Below, piece after piece: positions 17,545 through 24,402 of a stretch of 64,000 nt of DNA. The stretch covers positions 872,001-936,000 of the forward strand of contig NZ_VCJR02000001.1 in the NCBI RefSeq assembly GCF_009712425.2, read 5' to 3'. Positions within the stretch are counted from its first letter, which is position 1. The number at the start of each line of letters is the position of its first letter. The notes under the pieces were generated by a model. The model saw nothing but the letters and a program-made list of their open reading frames with translations. It was not told the origin of the DNA and made no database searches. The position numbers and the translations under genes were made by a program. Source of the stretch: Aquisalinus luteolus (GTDB lineage: Bacteria; Pseudomonadota; Alphaproteobacteria; Caulobacterales; Parvularculaceae).

Positions 17545-18858
17545 TTAACCGGGTATGCGCAACATCGCCCGCAAGCCGCCCTGCGGCGATTTGTCGAGCA
17601 CGATATCCCCGCCATGGCCGCGCGCGACATCGCGCACCACTGTTAGCCCCAGGCCGATGCCGGGCGTGTTCTGGTTCCTCGCATTGTCGAGGCGGGAGAA
17701 GGGTTTGAACGCCTCGGCATATTCAGCCGGGTCGATGCCGGGCCCGTCATCATCGATGATAATCTCGATATTCGCGCCCTCGCGCCGCGTCGTCAGGCAC
17801 ACGGTGCGACCATGCTTGAACGCATTGCTGACGAGGTTGGAGATCGCCCGCTTCATGGAGTTGCGGCGCGCATCGATCTGCAGGCCTTTCTGCAGGTCGG
17901 TCTGCAGCCGCTTGCCGGTGCGGGCATTGTCGTCGACCACCTCGTTGACCAGCTCGGTCAGGTCGAACAGCACTGGCTCCTCGGCGTTCTGGTTGCGCGC
18001 GAAAGAGAGATAGCCCTCCAGCATCGTCTCCATCTCGTCGACATCGTTCTTCATGTCGCGCACATCATCCGTTTCCGGCTGCATGGCGAGCGCCAGCTTC
18101 AGCCGGGTGAGCGGTGTGCGCAAATCGTGGCTGACCCCGGCGAGCATCGTCGTGCGCTGGTTCAGGTGCCGCTTGATCCGCTGGCGCATGGCTATGAAGG
18201 CGTTGCCCGCGGCCCGCACCTCGCGCGCACCGGACGGCTTGAATTCCGGCATATCGCGACCCAGGCCGAACGCCTCCGCCGCCGCTGCCAGCCGGGTGAT
18301 GGAACGCACCTGGTTGCGCATGAACACGATGGTGACATAGCCGAGCAGCATCGTCGTCGCGATGAGCCACAGGATGAAGAACTGGCCGTTGGTCACGAAC
18401 ACCCGCTCGCGCAGGGGCAGGAAGACCAGATAGCCGTCATCGAGCTGTACACGGACTTCCACATAGGCCCAGTAGCCGGCGGTGTTGTACCAGAACGGAT
18501 GGCGCAGCGACCCCTCCAGCTGTCGTTCCAGCGTCGAGTCGAGGACGGAGAACAGCGAGACCTTGTCGCTTTCGGGTATCACGCCCAGCTCCTGGAAACG
18601 CACCGCCATGTCGAGATCCTCTCGCGACAGGCGCAGTACTTCCTCGCGGGCGGCGTCATCCTCCGCCTGCAGATAAAGTTCGGTGACCAGCGCGATATTG
18701 CCCGCCACATTGGCTGACAGGTTCCCGGTCACTTCCTCCCAGTGGCGATTGAAGAAAATATAAGTGACGACAGACTGGGTCACGAACAGGGGCAGGGCAA
18801 CGATCAGCAGCGTCCTTGCGAACAGGCTCTTGGGGGCGATGCGGCGTAACAGGCTCAC
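17545..18858 (-). CDS. EnvZ-like sensor histidine kinase
   Basis: A 437-residue inner-membrane kinase. Helix 1 is at about residues 12-35, a periplasmic domain follows to about 160, helix 2 is near 165-185, then HAMP and a HisKA domain with [15 protein letters not shown]. The catalytic domain has [17 protein letters not shown] and GIGLGLTVV. It would phosphorylate the OmpR-like regulator encoded just upstream; the regulator stop and this GTG start are separated by one base. Architecture and operon order match the alphaproteobacterial ActS/EnvZ-type pairs controlling envelope or osmotic responses. The signal is not evident. Confidence 0.92.
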   Translation of the reverse strand: MSLLRRIAPKSLFARTLLIVALPLFVTQSVVTYIFFNRHWEEVTGNLSANVAGNIALVTELYLQAEDDAAREEVLRLSREDLDMAVRFQELGVIPESDKVSLFSVLDSTLERQLEGSLRHPFWYNTAGYWAYVEVRVQLDDGYLVFLPLRERVFVTNGQFFILWLIATTMLLGYVTIVFMRNQVRSITRLAAAAEAFGLGRDMPEFKPSGAREVRAAGNAFIAMRQRIKRHLNQRTTMLAGVSHDLRTPLTRLKLALAMQPETDDVRDMKNDVDEMETMLEGYLSFARNQNAEEPVLFDLTELVNEVVDDNARTGKRLQTDLQKGLQIDARRNSMKRAISNLVSNAFKHGRTVCLTTRREGANIEIIIDDDGPGIDPAEYAEAFKPFSRLDNARNQNTPGIGLGLTVVRDVARGHGGDIVLDKSPQGGLRAMLRIPG

Positions 18859-18859
18859 G

Positions 18860-19561
18860 TCAGTCCACCATCAGCGCATAGCCGACGCCGCGTACGGTCT
18901 GCAGTATCATCGGGTTGCGCGGGTCGTCCTCGATCTTCTTGCGCAGGCGGGTGACCTGCACGTCGATCGACCGGTCCATGGCGGCGGAGGTCTTCTCGGC
19001 CAGCGCCGCGCGGGAGATCGGCGCGCCCGGCTTCTGCACCAGCGTGCGCAGCAGATCCAGCTCGCCGCTCGTCAGTTTCACCACTTCGCCGGCGCGTTTC
19101 AGTTCGCCGCGGGCCGGGTGGAACACGCAATCGCCGAAGGAATATTCCGCCTTGCGCGTGCCATCGCCCTCGCGCCGCTTCAACAAATTGCGGATTCGCA
19201 GGAGCAACTCGCGCGGCTCGAAGGGCTTCGCCATATAATCATCCGCGCCGCGCTCCAGCCCCTCGATCCGGTCGTCGGACTGGCCCCGCGCGGTCAACAG
19301 GATGATGGGCACGGCGGATGTCTCGCGCAGCGACTGGGTCAGCTCGAAGCCTGTTTCTCCCGGCATCATCACATCGAGTATGAGCAGGTCGAAGGCCAGC
19401 CCCGCCATCAGCTTGCGCGCATGGGCCGCATCGCTCGCCGTCGTCGCGTGATAGCCATTATCCTTCAGGAAGCGCTTCAACAGCTCGCAGATGCGCGAAT
19501 CGTCATCGACGATCAGGATATGCGGGGCATCCTCATCCGGGGCGATGGCACTCTTGCTCAC
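18860..19561 (-). CDS. OmpR-family response regulator
   Basis: A 233-residue regulator with a receiver domain (acid pair in LIVDDDSRI, phospho-acceptor in LLILDVMMPG, Lys in AKPFEPREL) and a C-terminal winged helix ending IDVQVTRLRKKIEDDPRNP and TVRGVGYAL. It is the partner of the downstream EnvZ-like kinase. The start is taken as GTG at 19559-19561, giving the usual N-terminal length; an earlier in-frame GTG at 19615 would add 18 residues. A GAGGA sits 12 bases upstream, rather far, so the exact start is uncertain. Confidence 0.92.
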   Translation of the reverse strand: MSKSAIAPDEDAPHILIVDDDSRICELLKRFLKDNGYHATTASDAAHARKLMAGLAFDLLILDVMMPGETGFELTQSLRETSAVPIILLTARGQSDDRIEGLERGADDYMAKPFEPRELLLRIRNLLKRREGDGTRKAEYSFGDCVFHPARGELKRAGEVVKLTSGELDLLRTLVQKPGAPISRAALAEKTSAAMDRSIDVQVTRLRKKIEDDPRNPMILQTVRGVGYALMVD

Positions 19562-19645
19562 GGGGCAGGCTGTTCCTCTGTTTCGACTTCGAACTTGGTG
19601 CCGACATTCTAGCACGCATTTTATCCAGCAAGAACCGGGCCTTAC

Positions 19646-20179
19646 TCAAGACTTTTCCTGCAGCACCGGCAGTGCGGCGCGGGTGTACTGCCAGCCGGTG
19701 ACGAGCGTCAGCACGGTAGCGATCCACAGCAGGATCAGCCCCAGTGCGAACACCGTCCCGCCCCAGGGGATCAGCAAGACGGCGATGGCCACGAACTGGG
19801 CGGTGGTCTTCACCTTTGCCAGTTGCGAGACGGCGAGCACGCTGCGCCCCGCCAGCGCCTCGCGCAGGCCCGCAACCCAGATCTCGCGCAACAGGATCGC
19901 CAGCCCGGCAAGGATGTGGATGCCATACAGCTCCCCGGTCATGACCAGCAGGAACAGCGCCGCCGTCGTCAGCAGCTTGTCGGCAATGGGGTCGAGCATG
20001 GCGCCGAGCCGCGACGTCTCGTTGCGCGCCCGGGCGATACGCCCGTCGAGAAAGTCGGTCGCTCCGGCGGCGAGAAACAGCAGCAGCGCCGTCCACTGCG
20101 CCGGATCGCCCGGCGCGAACATCGCCGCGGTGAACGGCACGATCAGGAAGATGCGCAGCAGTGTCAGGGCATTGGCCAT
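19646..20179 (-). CDS. pgsA: CDP-diacylglycerol--glycerol-3-phosphate 3-phosphatidyltransferase
   Basis: A 177-residue membrane enzyme with the full CDP-alcohol phosphotransferase signature: DFLDGRIAR, then G and two Asp in LGAMLDPIADK. It makes phosphatidylglycerol phosphate from CDP-diacylglycerol and glycerol-3-phosphate in the inner membrane. Four to five hydrophobic helices are visible. The start at 20177-20179 (MANALTLLRIFLI) gives the family-typical N-terminus; longer in-frame extensions are unlikely. It lies upstream of the OmpR/EnvZ genes on the same strand with an 84-base gap. In many relatives pgsA follows uvrC and precedes moaD/moaE; here uvrC is about 4 kb away and moaDE are absent. 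Confidence 0.95.
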   Translation of the reverse strand: MANALTLLRIFLIVPFTAAMFAPGDPAQWTALLLFLAAGATDFLDGRIARARNETSRLGAMLDPIADKLLTTAALFLLVMTGELYGIHILAGLAILLREIWVAGLREALAGRSVLAVSQLAKVKTTAQFVAIAVLLIPWGGTVFALGLILLWIATVLTLVTGWQYTRAALPVLQEKS

Positions 20180-20335
20180 GGGCGGAATGTGTACGGTGAT
20201 CCGGTGTGATGGGGAAGGGGAATACAGGCACACTCGTGCGATAGGCAAAACTAAACATAACCTTGAGGACAACCTACACCCTTGAAAGGGATAAGCGATT
20301 TCGCCGCCGTACATTCAAACTAATTTCTCTGTGCT

Positions 20336-21055
20336 ATGCTATTTTCCGAATCATTGGGCATGGGAATGATCTACTTTCGAATAGCGATAGCGATTTTTGC
20401 TAGCCTGACTTGGTTTCTGATTGAGAATGATCTCGATGAAGCTGCTTTCAACCTATGTCGTGGTTATATAGAGATAAGTGGCAAGGAAACCTGTCCTTCA
20501 GGTTTGGTTGATCCTCCTTGGAGTTGGATTTTGCGAGGGGTACTGATGGTGGGTATCTCTTCTGCACTATGGCCGATTATTCGCAAAGTTCCATTTTGGC
20601 TCGCGCGTATAATAATCTGGGCCGAAATGCTCGCAAAATTGATAAGAAGAATAGCGCGGAGATCATGGATTAAGACAATGGAAAAAGCGACTGGGTCACC
20701 TCATTTAATCGATTTTGAGACTGCAGTTTCAGTAACAATGAACTGCAAATGGGCAATCTATCGAAGAGATCGGAACAAGCGTCCGATTTCTCAATCAGAG
20801 ATGTTTTTGGAAGCGGTACACGGCAAAAACGTTCACGATCCTAGGTACGAGGCAACAAAGACGCAGTATGAAGACTGGTGTGCGCGCGTCGTCAAAGCTT
20901 TTATCAAAGATACTGAACGCTCTGCCAGCCCTTATTATGAGGCTGCTACGATTGATGACGCTGGTATCTTGAGGATTAGGGAGTCCGCTCTACAGGAATG
21001 GTTAGATGACAAATGGACTCAAGAGTTAATGGACAAATTTGGTCCAATAGAATAG
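20336..21055 (+). CDS. Low-GC orphan membrane protein
   Basis: A 239-residue protein that I do not recognise. Two hydrophobic segments (about residues 12-28 and 62-82) flank a 30-residue loop containing two Cys, and the C-terminal two thirds are soluble and charged, with no motif I can name. Base composition is visibly lower in GC than the flanking genes and codons such as AGA, ATA and TTA are frequent, which suggests recent acquisition. No ribosome-binding site is clear; ATGs at 20360 and 20366 are alternative starts just before helix 1. The low-GC stretch extends from about 20.2 to 21.15 kb. No mobile-element gene is adjacent. Confidence 0.68.
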   Translation: MLFSESLGMGMIYFRIAIAIFASLTWFLIENDLDEAAFNLCRGYIEISGKETCPSGLVDPPWSWILRGVLMVGISSALWPIIRKVPFWLARIIIWAEMLAKLIRRIARRSWIKTMEKATGSPHLIDFETAVSVTMNCKWAIYRRDRNKRPISQSEMFLEAVHGKNVHDPRYEATKTQYEDWCARVVKAFIKDTERSASPYYEAATIDDAGILRIRESALQEWLDDKWTQELMDKFGPIE

Positions 21056-21142
21056 GTTCTAAGTCTGGTCTTCAGGAAATTGATTATCTACAGGCACAGA
21101 TCAAATCGTTCGTGTCAGACTGTGTTTCATTGAAAATCAGGA

Positions 21143-21194
21143 TGTAACCTTGACGTTACTCCCACAATCTCCTATCTGTAACCTCAGGGTTACA
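21143..21194 (+). promoter_or_regulatory. Promoter with twin operators before membrane protein/XRE genes
   Basis: Two 18-base sites with the same layout, TGTAACC-N4-GTTAC-type: TGTAACCTTGACGTTACT at 21143-21160 (inner five bases of each arm pair) and TGTAACCTCAGGGTTACA at 21177-21194 (perfect seven-base arms, four-base spacer). They are 34 bases apart, close to three helical turns. A promoter TTGACG (21150-21155) - 17 bases - TATCTG (21173-21178) overlaps both. The arrangement is what an autoregulating repressor would use, and the second gene of the operon encodes an XRE-type regulator. Regulator binding is inferred. Confidence 0.6.
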
Positions 21195-21213
21195 CGAAAG
21201 AAGGAGATTTCCC

Positions 21214-21642
21214 ATGGCCAATATCGAGCGGATTGCGATGCGACGGCGGTTCGGGCTGATGCTGTGCGCCTCGGCCTTTCTGGTCTGGCAGGTGCCGATG
21301 ATGGATTTCAGTGAGGAACTGGCGGCGGACGATGACATGATGAAGACGATCATTTCGCTGGCCGGGTTCGCGGTGTGGATCGTCACGCTGCTGATGCTGG
21401 TCGGGCCATGGCGGCCGTTCAAGCGCGACGCGAAAGTCGAAGCGGCGCTGAATGACGAACTGACCCGCGCCAATCGGGCCAAGGCCTTCATCGCCGGCTA
21501 TGTGGTGATGCTGGTCGCCGCCGCCGGGCTGTTCGCGCTCTCACACTTCGAAGGGGTAGGCGGCATGGACGCGGCCCATATCATCCTCGTTCTCGGCGTC
21601 GCCATTCCGCTCTATGCCTTCGCCTTACTGGAGCGCGGCTGA
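21214..21642 (+). CDS. Small inner-membrane protein paired with XRE regulator
   Basis: A 142-residue protein with about four hydrophobic helices (near residues 12-28, 45-66, 88-108 and 118-138) joined by short charged loops, including an acidic SEELAADDDMM segment and FKRDAKVEAALNDELTRANRAKA in the middle. It has a good ribosome-binding site (AAGAAGGAG). The XRE regulator gene starts two bases after the stop, making a two-gene unit under the twin operators. Pairs of a small membrane protein and a compact Cro/XRE repressor are widespread in bacteria, but the membrane protein is of unknown function. Confidence 0.8.
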   Translation: MANIERIAMRRRFGLMLCASAFLVWQVPMMDFSEELAADDDMMKTIISLAGFAVWIVTLLMLVGPWRPFKRDAKVEAALNDELTRANRAKAFIAGYVVMLVAAAGLFALSHFEGVGGMDAAHIILVLGVAIPLYAFALLERG

Positions 21643-21643
21643 G

Positions 21644-21850
21644 GTGAGCGAAAGGCTGATCAGCAGGCTGAAGGAAATCCGCAGCGAGGCCGGGCTGACG
21701 CAAGCCCAGCTCGCCGACATGGTCTCCGTCAGCCGCAAGACCATCAACACGGTGGAGAACGGCGTTTTCGTGCCGTCCACCATCCTGTCACTGAAACTGG
21801 CCGCAGCACTGGGCACGAGTGTCGAGGCGCTGTTCCAGTTGCCGGAGTAG
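21644..21850 (+). CDS. XRE-family transcriptional regulator
   Basis: A 68-residue single helix-turn-helix protein: LKEIRSEAGLTQAQLADMV and VSRKTINTVENG are the classic Cro/C1 helices, followed by a short LGTSVEALFQL tail like YozG-type regulators. The GTG start at 21644-21646 lies one base after the previous stop and gives exactly one domain; an in-frame upstream extension would run into the membrane-protein gene. It probably represses its own operon through the two TGTAACC palindromes upstream. Confidence 0.9.
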   Translation: MSERLISRLKEIRSEAGLTQAQLADMVSVSRKTINTVENGVFVPSTILSLKLAAALGTSVEALFQLPE

Positions 21851-21858
21851 CCCCCATC

Positions 21859-21896
21859 GTCAGCTGCGCTGACACTTCCCCCGCGAGCGGGGGAAG
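21859..21896. repeat. REP-like double palindrome
   Basis: Two adjacent perfect hairpins: GTCAGC-TGC-GCTGAC (21859-21873) and CTTCCCCCGC-GA-GCGGGGGAAG (21875-21896). This composition is the same style as the intergenic palindromic units that are scattered through many alphaproteobacterial genomes. It begins eight bases after the XRE stop and could also act as a transcript terminator or stabiliser. Confidence 0.65.
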
Positions 21897-21930
21897 AAAG
21901 GCAGCACCCTGTATTAATTGCGATGCCATT

Positions 21931-21990
21931 CCTCCCCCGTCAAAACGGGGGAGGTGCCCCGAAGGGGCGGAGGGGGCACTACAAACTCCC
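21931..21990. repeat. Second REP-like palindromic unit
   Basis: A perfect ten-base stem CCTCCCCCGT-CAAA-ACGGGGGAGG at 21931-21954 runs directly into TGCCCC-GAA-GGGGC and a GGAGGGGGCACT tail. The minus strand of this stretch can be read as Pro-rich peptide, a known artefact of such repeats. It belongs to the same family style as the unit at 21859. Confidence 0.6.
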
Positions 21991-22048
21991 AACTAAAGAC
22001 TCCCCCAAACTTATCCCCCTCCATCCCCACACGGCTATTCTCCCCGCA

Positions 22049-22552
22049 GGCCATGGTGAGGACCGTGGCCGAGGGGATGGCAGAGGGCGTGACCTGCGCC
22101 TTACGCCATCCCATCAGGTTTCCGTCGGCAGTTGAGGGTGTGTACAGCTTTGCATCGTCCGGAGGAACGGCGACCCGGGGTAGCCCCCGGGCGGGAGAGC
22201 TATGCAATTTGGCCCCGCATCGATCGCCGCCGTGCATGGCGAGAGCTATGCCAGTCAATTTTATTATTTTGAGGCGATGGCCGCCATGCACGGGCCCCCT
22301 CAGTATGTATGCGCTCGCAGCTTTCAGGCTGACGGCGATGTTTGTGCAGTTTAGTCTCGCCAATGCCTGTAAGGCAGAGTCTGCCTTAAAAGGCATGGCT
22401 GCCAATCGTTTTACAGCCGTGAGTTTGTCAAGGCTGTAACCGCTTCGCGGCGCGGCAAAGCCGCGGCCTTGACTAACTCTCGGCTGTGAAACACCCATCG
22501 CGCATACTGTCGAGGCCCCAAACCCGCGCGGCCCCTCCCATGGGAGAGGCCG
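22049..22552. other. Strongly folded non-coding region (candidate structured RNA or decayed element)
   Basis: About 500 bases without a convincing gene but full of paired arms: 22049-22056/22063-22070 (one wobble), 22074-22081/22105-22112, 22174-22180/22185-22191, 22230-22240/22283-22293 (11 perfect), 22370-22388 (nine-base arms, one-base centre, with outer arms at 22363 and 22391), and an 85-base fold at 22408-22492. In the last, outer arms 22408-22418/22482-22492 and inner arms 22421-22434/22466-22479 (13 of 14) enclose two short hairpins at 22440-22450 and 22451-22465. A palindrome centred on CCATGG follows at 22529-22552. Both strands have open frames here, but they translate to low-complexity repeat-like peptide. 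Strand and function are unknown. Confidence 0.5.
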
Positions 22553-22562
22553 CTGCCGGTCA

Positions 22563-22596
22563 AAGAACGGGGGAGGGCAGGGTTATCCCCGTTCTT
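22563..22596. terminator. Inverted repeat at end of DUF6768 gene
   Basis: A perfect ten-base stem AAGAACGGGG ... CCCCGTTCTT with a 14-base loop overlaps the last codons and stop of the DUF6768 gene (minus strand). There is no clear U-tract, so it may slow or stabilise transcript ends rather than act as a classical terminator. Confidence 0.4.
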
Positions 22597-22966
22597 CCAG
22601 CCGGGCGAGGCGCAGTTCGATCTTCTTCAGCTCACGCAATATGTTCAGCATGCGGATGCGGTCCCAAAGCCATTGCTTCAAGCCGATCTGCATGGTCCAG
22701 GCGGCCCAGCCGGCGGCGGCCCACAGGATCAGTCCGCGCGTCGTGTCGGCCTGGAACATCTGCCACACGGCCCAAAGGCCGAGGGCGGACATCACGAAGG
22801 TCAGTGCCGTTGCCAGCATCGCCCACACCTTCAGCTTGCCCTGGAAAGAAAAGCCGATGCTTTCGAACATGCCTTTCTCGCTGTCGAGCTTTTCAAGGAA
22901 TGCCCTGTCATCGGCACTCAGCGGACCGCTCAGGCCTTCTCGCAGTTTATCGTCAAAATCCGACAT
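22583..22966 (-). CDS. DUF6768 membrane protein, probable partner of ECF sigma factor
   Basis: A 127-residue protein: an acidic cytoplasmic N-terminus (about 1-45, MSDFDDKLREGLSGPL), two hydrophobic helices (about 48-68 and 75-95) and a C-terminal coiled tail reading LKKIELRLARLEERG. This matches the DUF6768 group. It starts one base after the stop of an ECF sigma gene, so it is a likely membrane-tethered modulator in the place where anti-sigma factors are found. It lacks a recognisable zinc-binding anti-sigma (ZAS) motif. Function is inferred from position only. Confidence 0.8.
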   Translation of the reverse strand: MSDFDDKLREGLSGPLSADDRAFLEKLDSEKGMFESIGFSFQGKLKVWAMLATALTFVMSALGLWAVWQMFQADTTRGLILWAAAGWAAWTMQIGLKQWLWDRIRMLNILRELKKIELRLARLEERG

Positions 22967-22967
22967 C

Positions 22968-23516
22968 TCATTCTCCTTTCAGAAGCGCTTTCAGTCGTTG
23001 ACGCGCGTGGAATATGCGCGACTTGGCGGTGCCGGTAGGCACGCCGGTCGCGGTCGCAATCTCGGTAAGGGTCAGCCCTTCGCCGAAATAGAGGATGGCG
23101 GCGGTCCGGTGCTCCGGGCTCAGGTGCTCGAGCGCCTGGTTAATCGCCGCATGGTCTTCCGCCCCCGCCATTTGGGGCAGCTCAGCCGCGTCCGTGCCAC
23201 CATCGTGCCGGGCACGGACTTTCTGTTGATGGCGGATACGGTCGGCGCATTTGCGGTGGAGGATGCCGAACGCCCAGCCGGGAAACTTCGCCGGGTCGGA
23301 AAGGCCGTGCCAGCCGCGGCAGATGCCGGTCCACGCTTCCTGCACCGCCTCGCGGGCCTGGTCCTCGTCGCGCAGCAGGCGCCGTGCGACCCGGACGAGC
23401 CGTGGCTGCCAGCGTGCGGCCAGCCGTTCCGCCGCGCGGGCATCGCCCGTCTGCACCAGCGTGACGAGCAGCTCGTCATAGACCCTGTCTGTTTGCGTCT
23501 GCGTCACCGCCTGCAT
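22968..23516 (-). CDS. ECF-type RNA polymerase sigma factor
   Basis: A 182-residue sigma-70 relative with region 2 (DEDQAREAVQEAWTGICRG and FPGWAFGILHRKCADRIR) and region 4 (LSPEHRTAAILYFGEGLTLTEIATATGVPTGTAKSRI). Regions 1 and 3 are absent, as in ECF factors. It directs RNA polymerase to a small regulon in response to a signal. It is followed at once by the DUF6768 membrane gene and is divergent from an EF-hand protein gene, which could be one of its targets. Confidence 0.92.
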   Translation of the reverse strand: MQAVTQTQTDRVYDELLVTLVQTGDARAAERLAARWQPRLVRVARRLLRDEDQAREAVQEAWTGICRGWHGLSDPAKFPGWAFGILHRKCADRIRHQQKVRARHDGGTDAAELPQMAGAEDHAAINQALEHLSPEHRTAAILYFGEGLTLTEIATATGVPTGTAKSRIFHARQRLKALLKGE

Positions 23517-23652
23517 CCAATCCTTGTTCGCTAGTGTAGTCGCCGGGGAGGGGTGAATGGTTCAACCGGGCTGCGGATTTTTGTCGGTTTCCATCCGGGA
23601 AATCCCTGCACCACCCAGTCTACGCCAGTTTAAGGCGAATTATTACCATCCC

Positions 23653-23672
23653 GTCAGCACCGACGGGTACGC
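23653..23672. promoter_or_regulatory. Hairpin in sigma / EF-hand divergent region
   Basis: CCCGTC-AGCACC-GACGGG lies about 60 bases upstream of the EF-hand gene and about 140 upstream of the ECF sigma gene in a 213-base divergent gap. It probably marks the 5' leader or an operator of the EF-hand gene; no T-run follows. Confidence 0.3.
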
Positions 23673-23729
23673 CATAATGGCTCGTTAAAGGGGGGTCAGG
23701 GAGAAACAAAACCCCGAAAGGAAACATTC

Positions 23730-24329
23730 ATGACCAGGAAACTCGTGTTGATAACCGCCGGCAGCCTTGCTGCCCTCTCGCTCTGCGCCGGTGCTGCCAT
23801 GGCGCAAGGTGACAGAGGGGGCGAGCGTGACGATATGTTCGATCGCGTCGACACCAATGGCGACGGCGTTCTTACCCCCGCCGAGCGCGATGCTGCCAAG
23901 CTGGAAATGTTCACCACTCTGGACGCTGACGGCAATGGCTTCGTGACCGAGGAAGAAATGAAGGCAGCCCATGAAGCCCGCCGCGCCGAGATGAAGGAGC
24001 GCATGGCCGAAAAGATGGCCGAACGCCGCGCCGAGTCCGGTGACGAGGCCCGCAAGCGCCGCTGGGGCGGCAAACGTGATGGCAGCAAGCGTGATGGCGA
24101 ACGCGGTAATGCGATAGACCGTCTCGATACGGATGGTGATGGTGCCATCTCCCAGGCCGAATTCCTAGACGGTGAGCCGCGCCATATGGACAAGGTCGAC
24201 ACCGATGGCGATGGAAACATTACCCGTGCCGAGTCCGAAGCAGCGAAGGACGCCATGCGTGAGAAAATGAAAGAGCACTGGCAGGAACGCAGGGCGAAGA
24301 GAGAGGCTGAAACAGGCAGCGCTGACTGA
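23730..24329 (+). CDS. Secreted EF-hand calcium-binding protein
   Basis: A 199-residue exported protein. A signal peptide (about 1-26, ending AAMA) precedes four EF-hand loops: DTNGDGVLTPAE (near 42), DADGNGFVTEEE (near 67), DTDGDGAISQAE (near 132) and DTDGDGNITRAE (near 155). A Lys/Arg/Glu-rich helix separates the pairs. It should bind Ca2+ in the periplasm and may sense or buffer it. It is divergent from the ECF sigma/DUF6768 pair. Good ribosome-binding site (AAAGGAAAC). A GC hairpin with T-rich tail ends the transcript about 40 bases downstream. Confidence 0.92.
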   Translation: MTRKLVLITAGSLAALSLCAGAAMAQGDRGGERDDMFDRVDTNGDGVLTPAERDAAKLEMFTTLDADGNGFVTEEEMKAAHEARRAEMKERMAEKMAERRAESGDEARKRRWGGKRDGSKRDGERGNAIDRLDTDGDGAISQAEFLDGEPRHMDKVDTDGDGNITRAESEAAKDAMREKMKEHWQERRAKREAETGSAD

Positions 24330-24369
24330 TCTCCCCCGGAAGGGCTGCTACCCGCCTTTCCATCTGCCT

Positions 24370-24402
24370 GCGGTCCGGCAGCGATGCCGGGCCGCTTCCT
24401 GT
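24370..24402. terminator. Bidirectional terminator between EF-hand gene and uvrC
   Basis: GCGGTCCGGC - AGCGAT - GCCGGGCCGC (one wobble pair) at 24370-24395, followed by TTCCTGTTTATTT. It lies between two convergent genes, EF-hand protein and uvrC. Confidence 0.7.

Noticed and set aside
17812-18717. Open frame opposite the EnvZ-like kinase
   Set aside because: The kinase motifs are complete on the minus strand; the opposite translation has no recognisable pattern.
19559-19615. Longer N-terminus for the OmpR-like regulator
   Set aside because: The additional 18 residues are Arg/Cys-rich and not part of the receiver fold; the inner GTG gives the family length.
21914-22498. Open frames on both strands of the folded region
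   Set aside because: Peptides are Pro-, Gly- and Arg-rich, change character across palindromes and include a repeat-type segment; palindromic structure fits non-coding DNA better.
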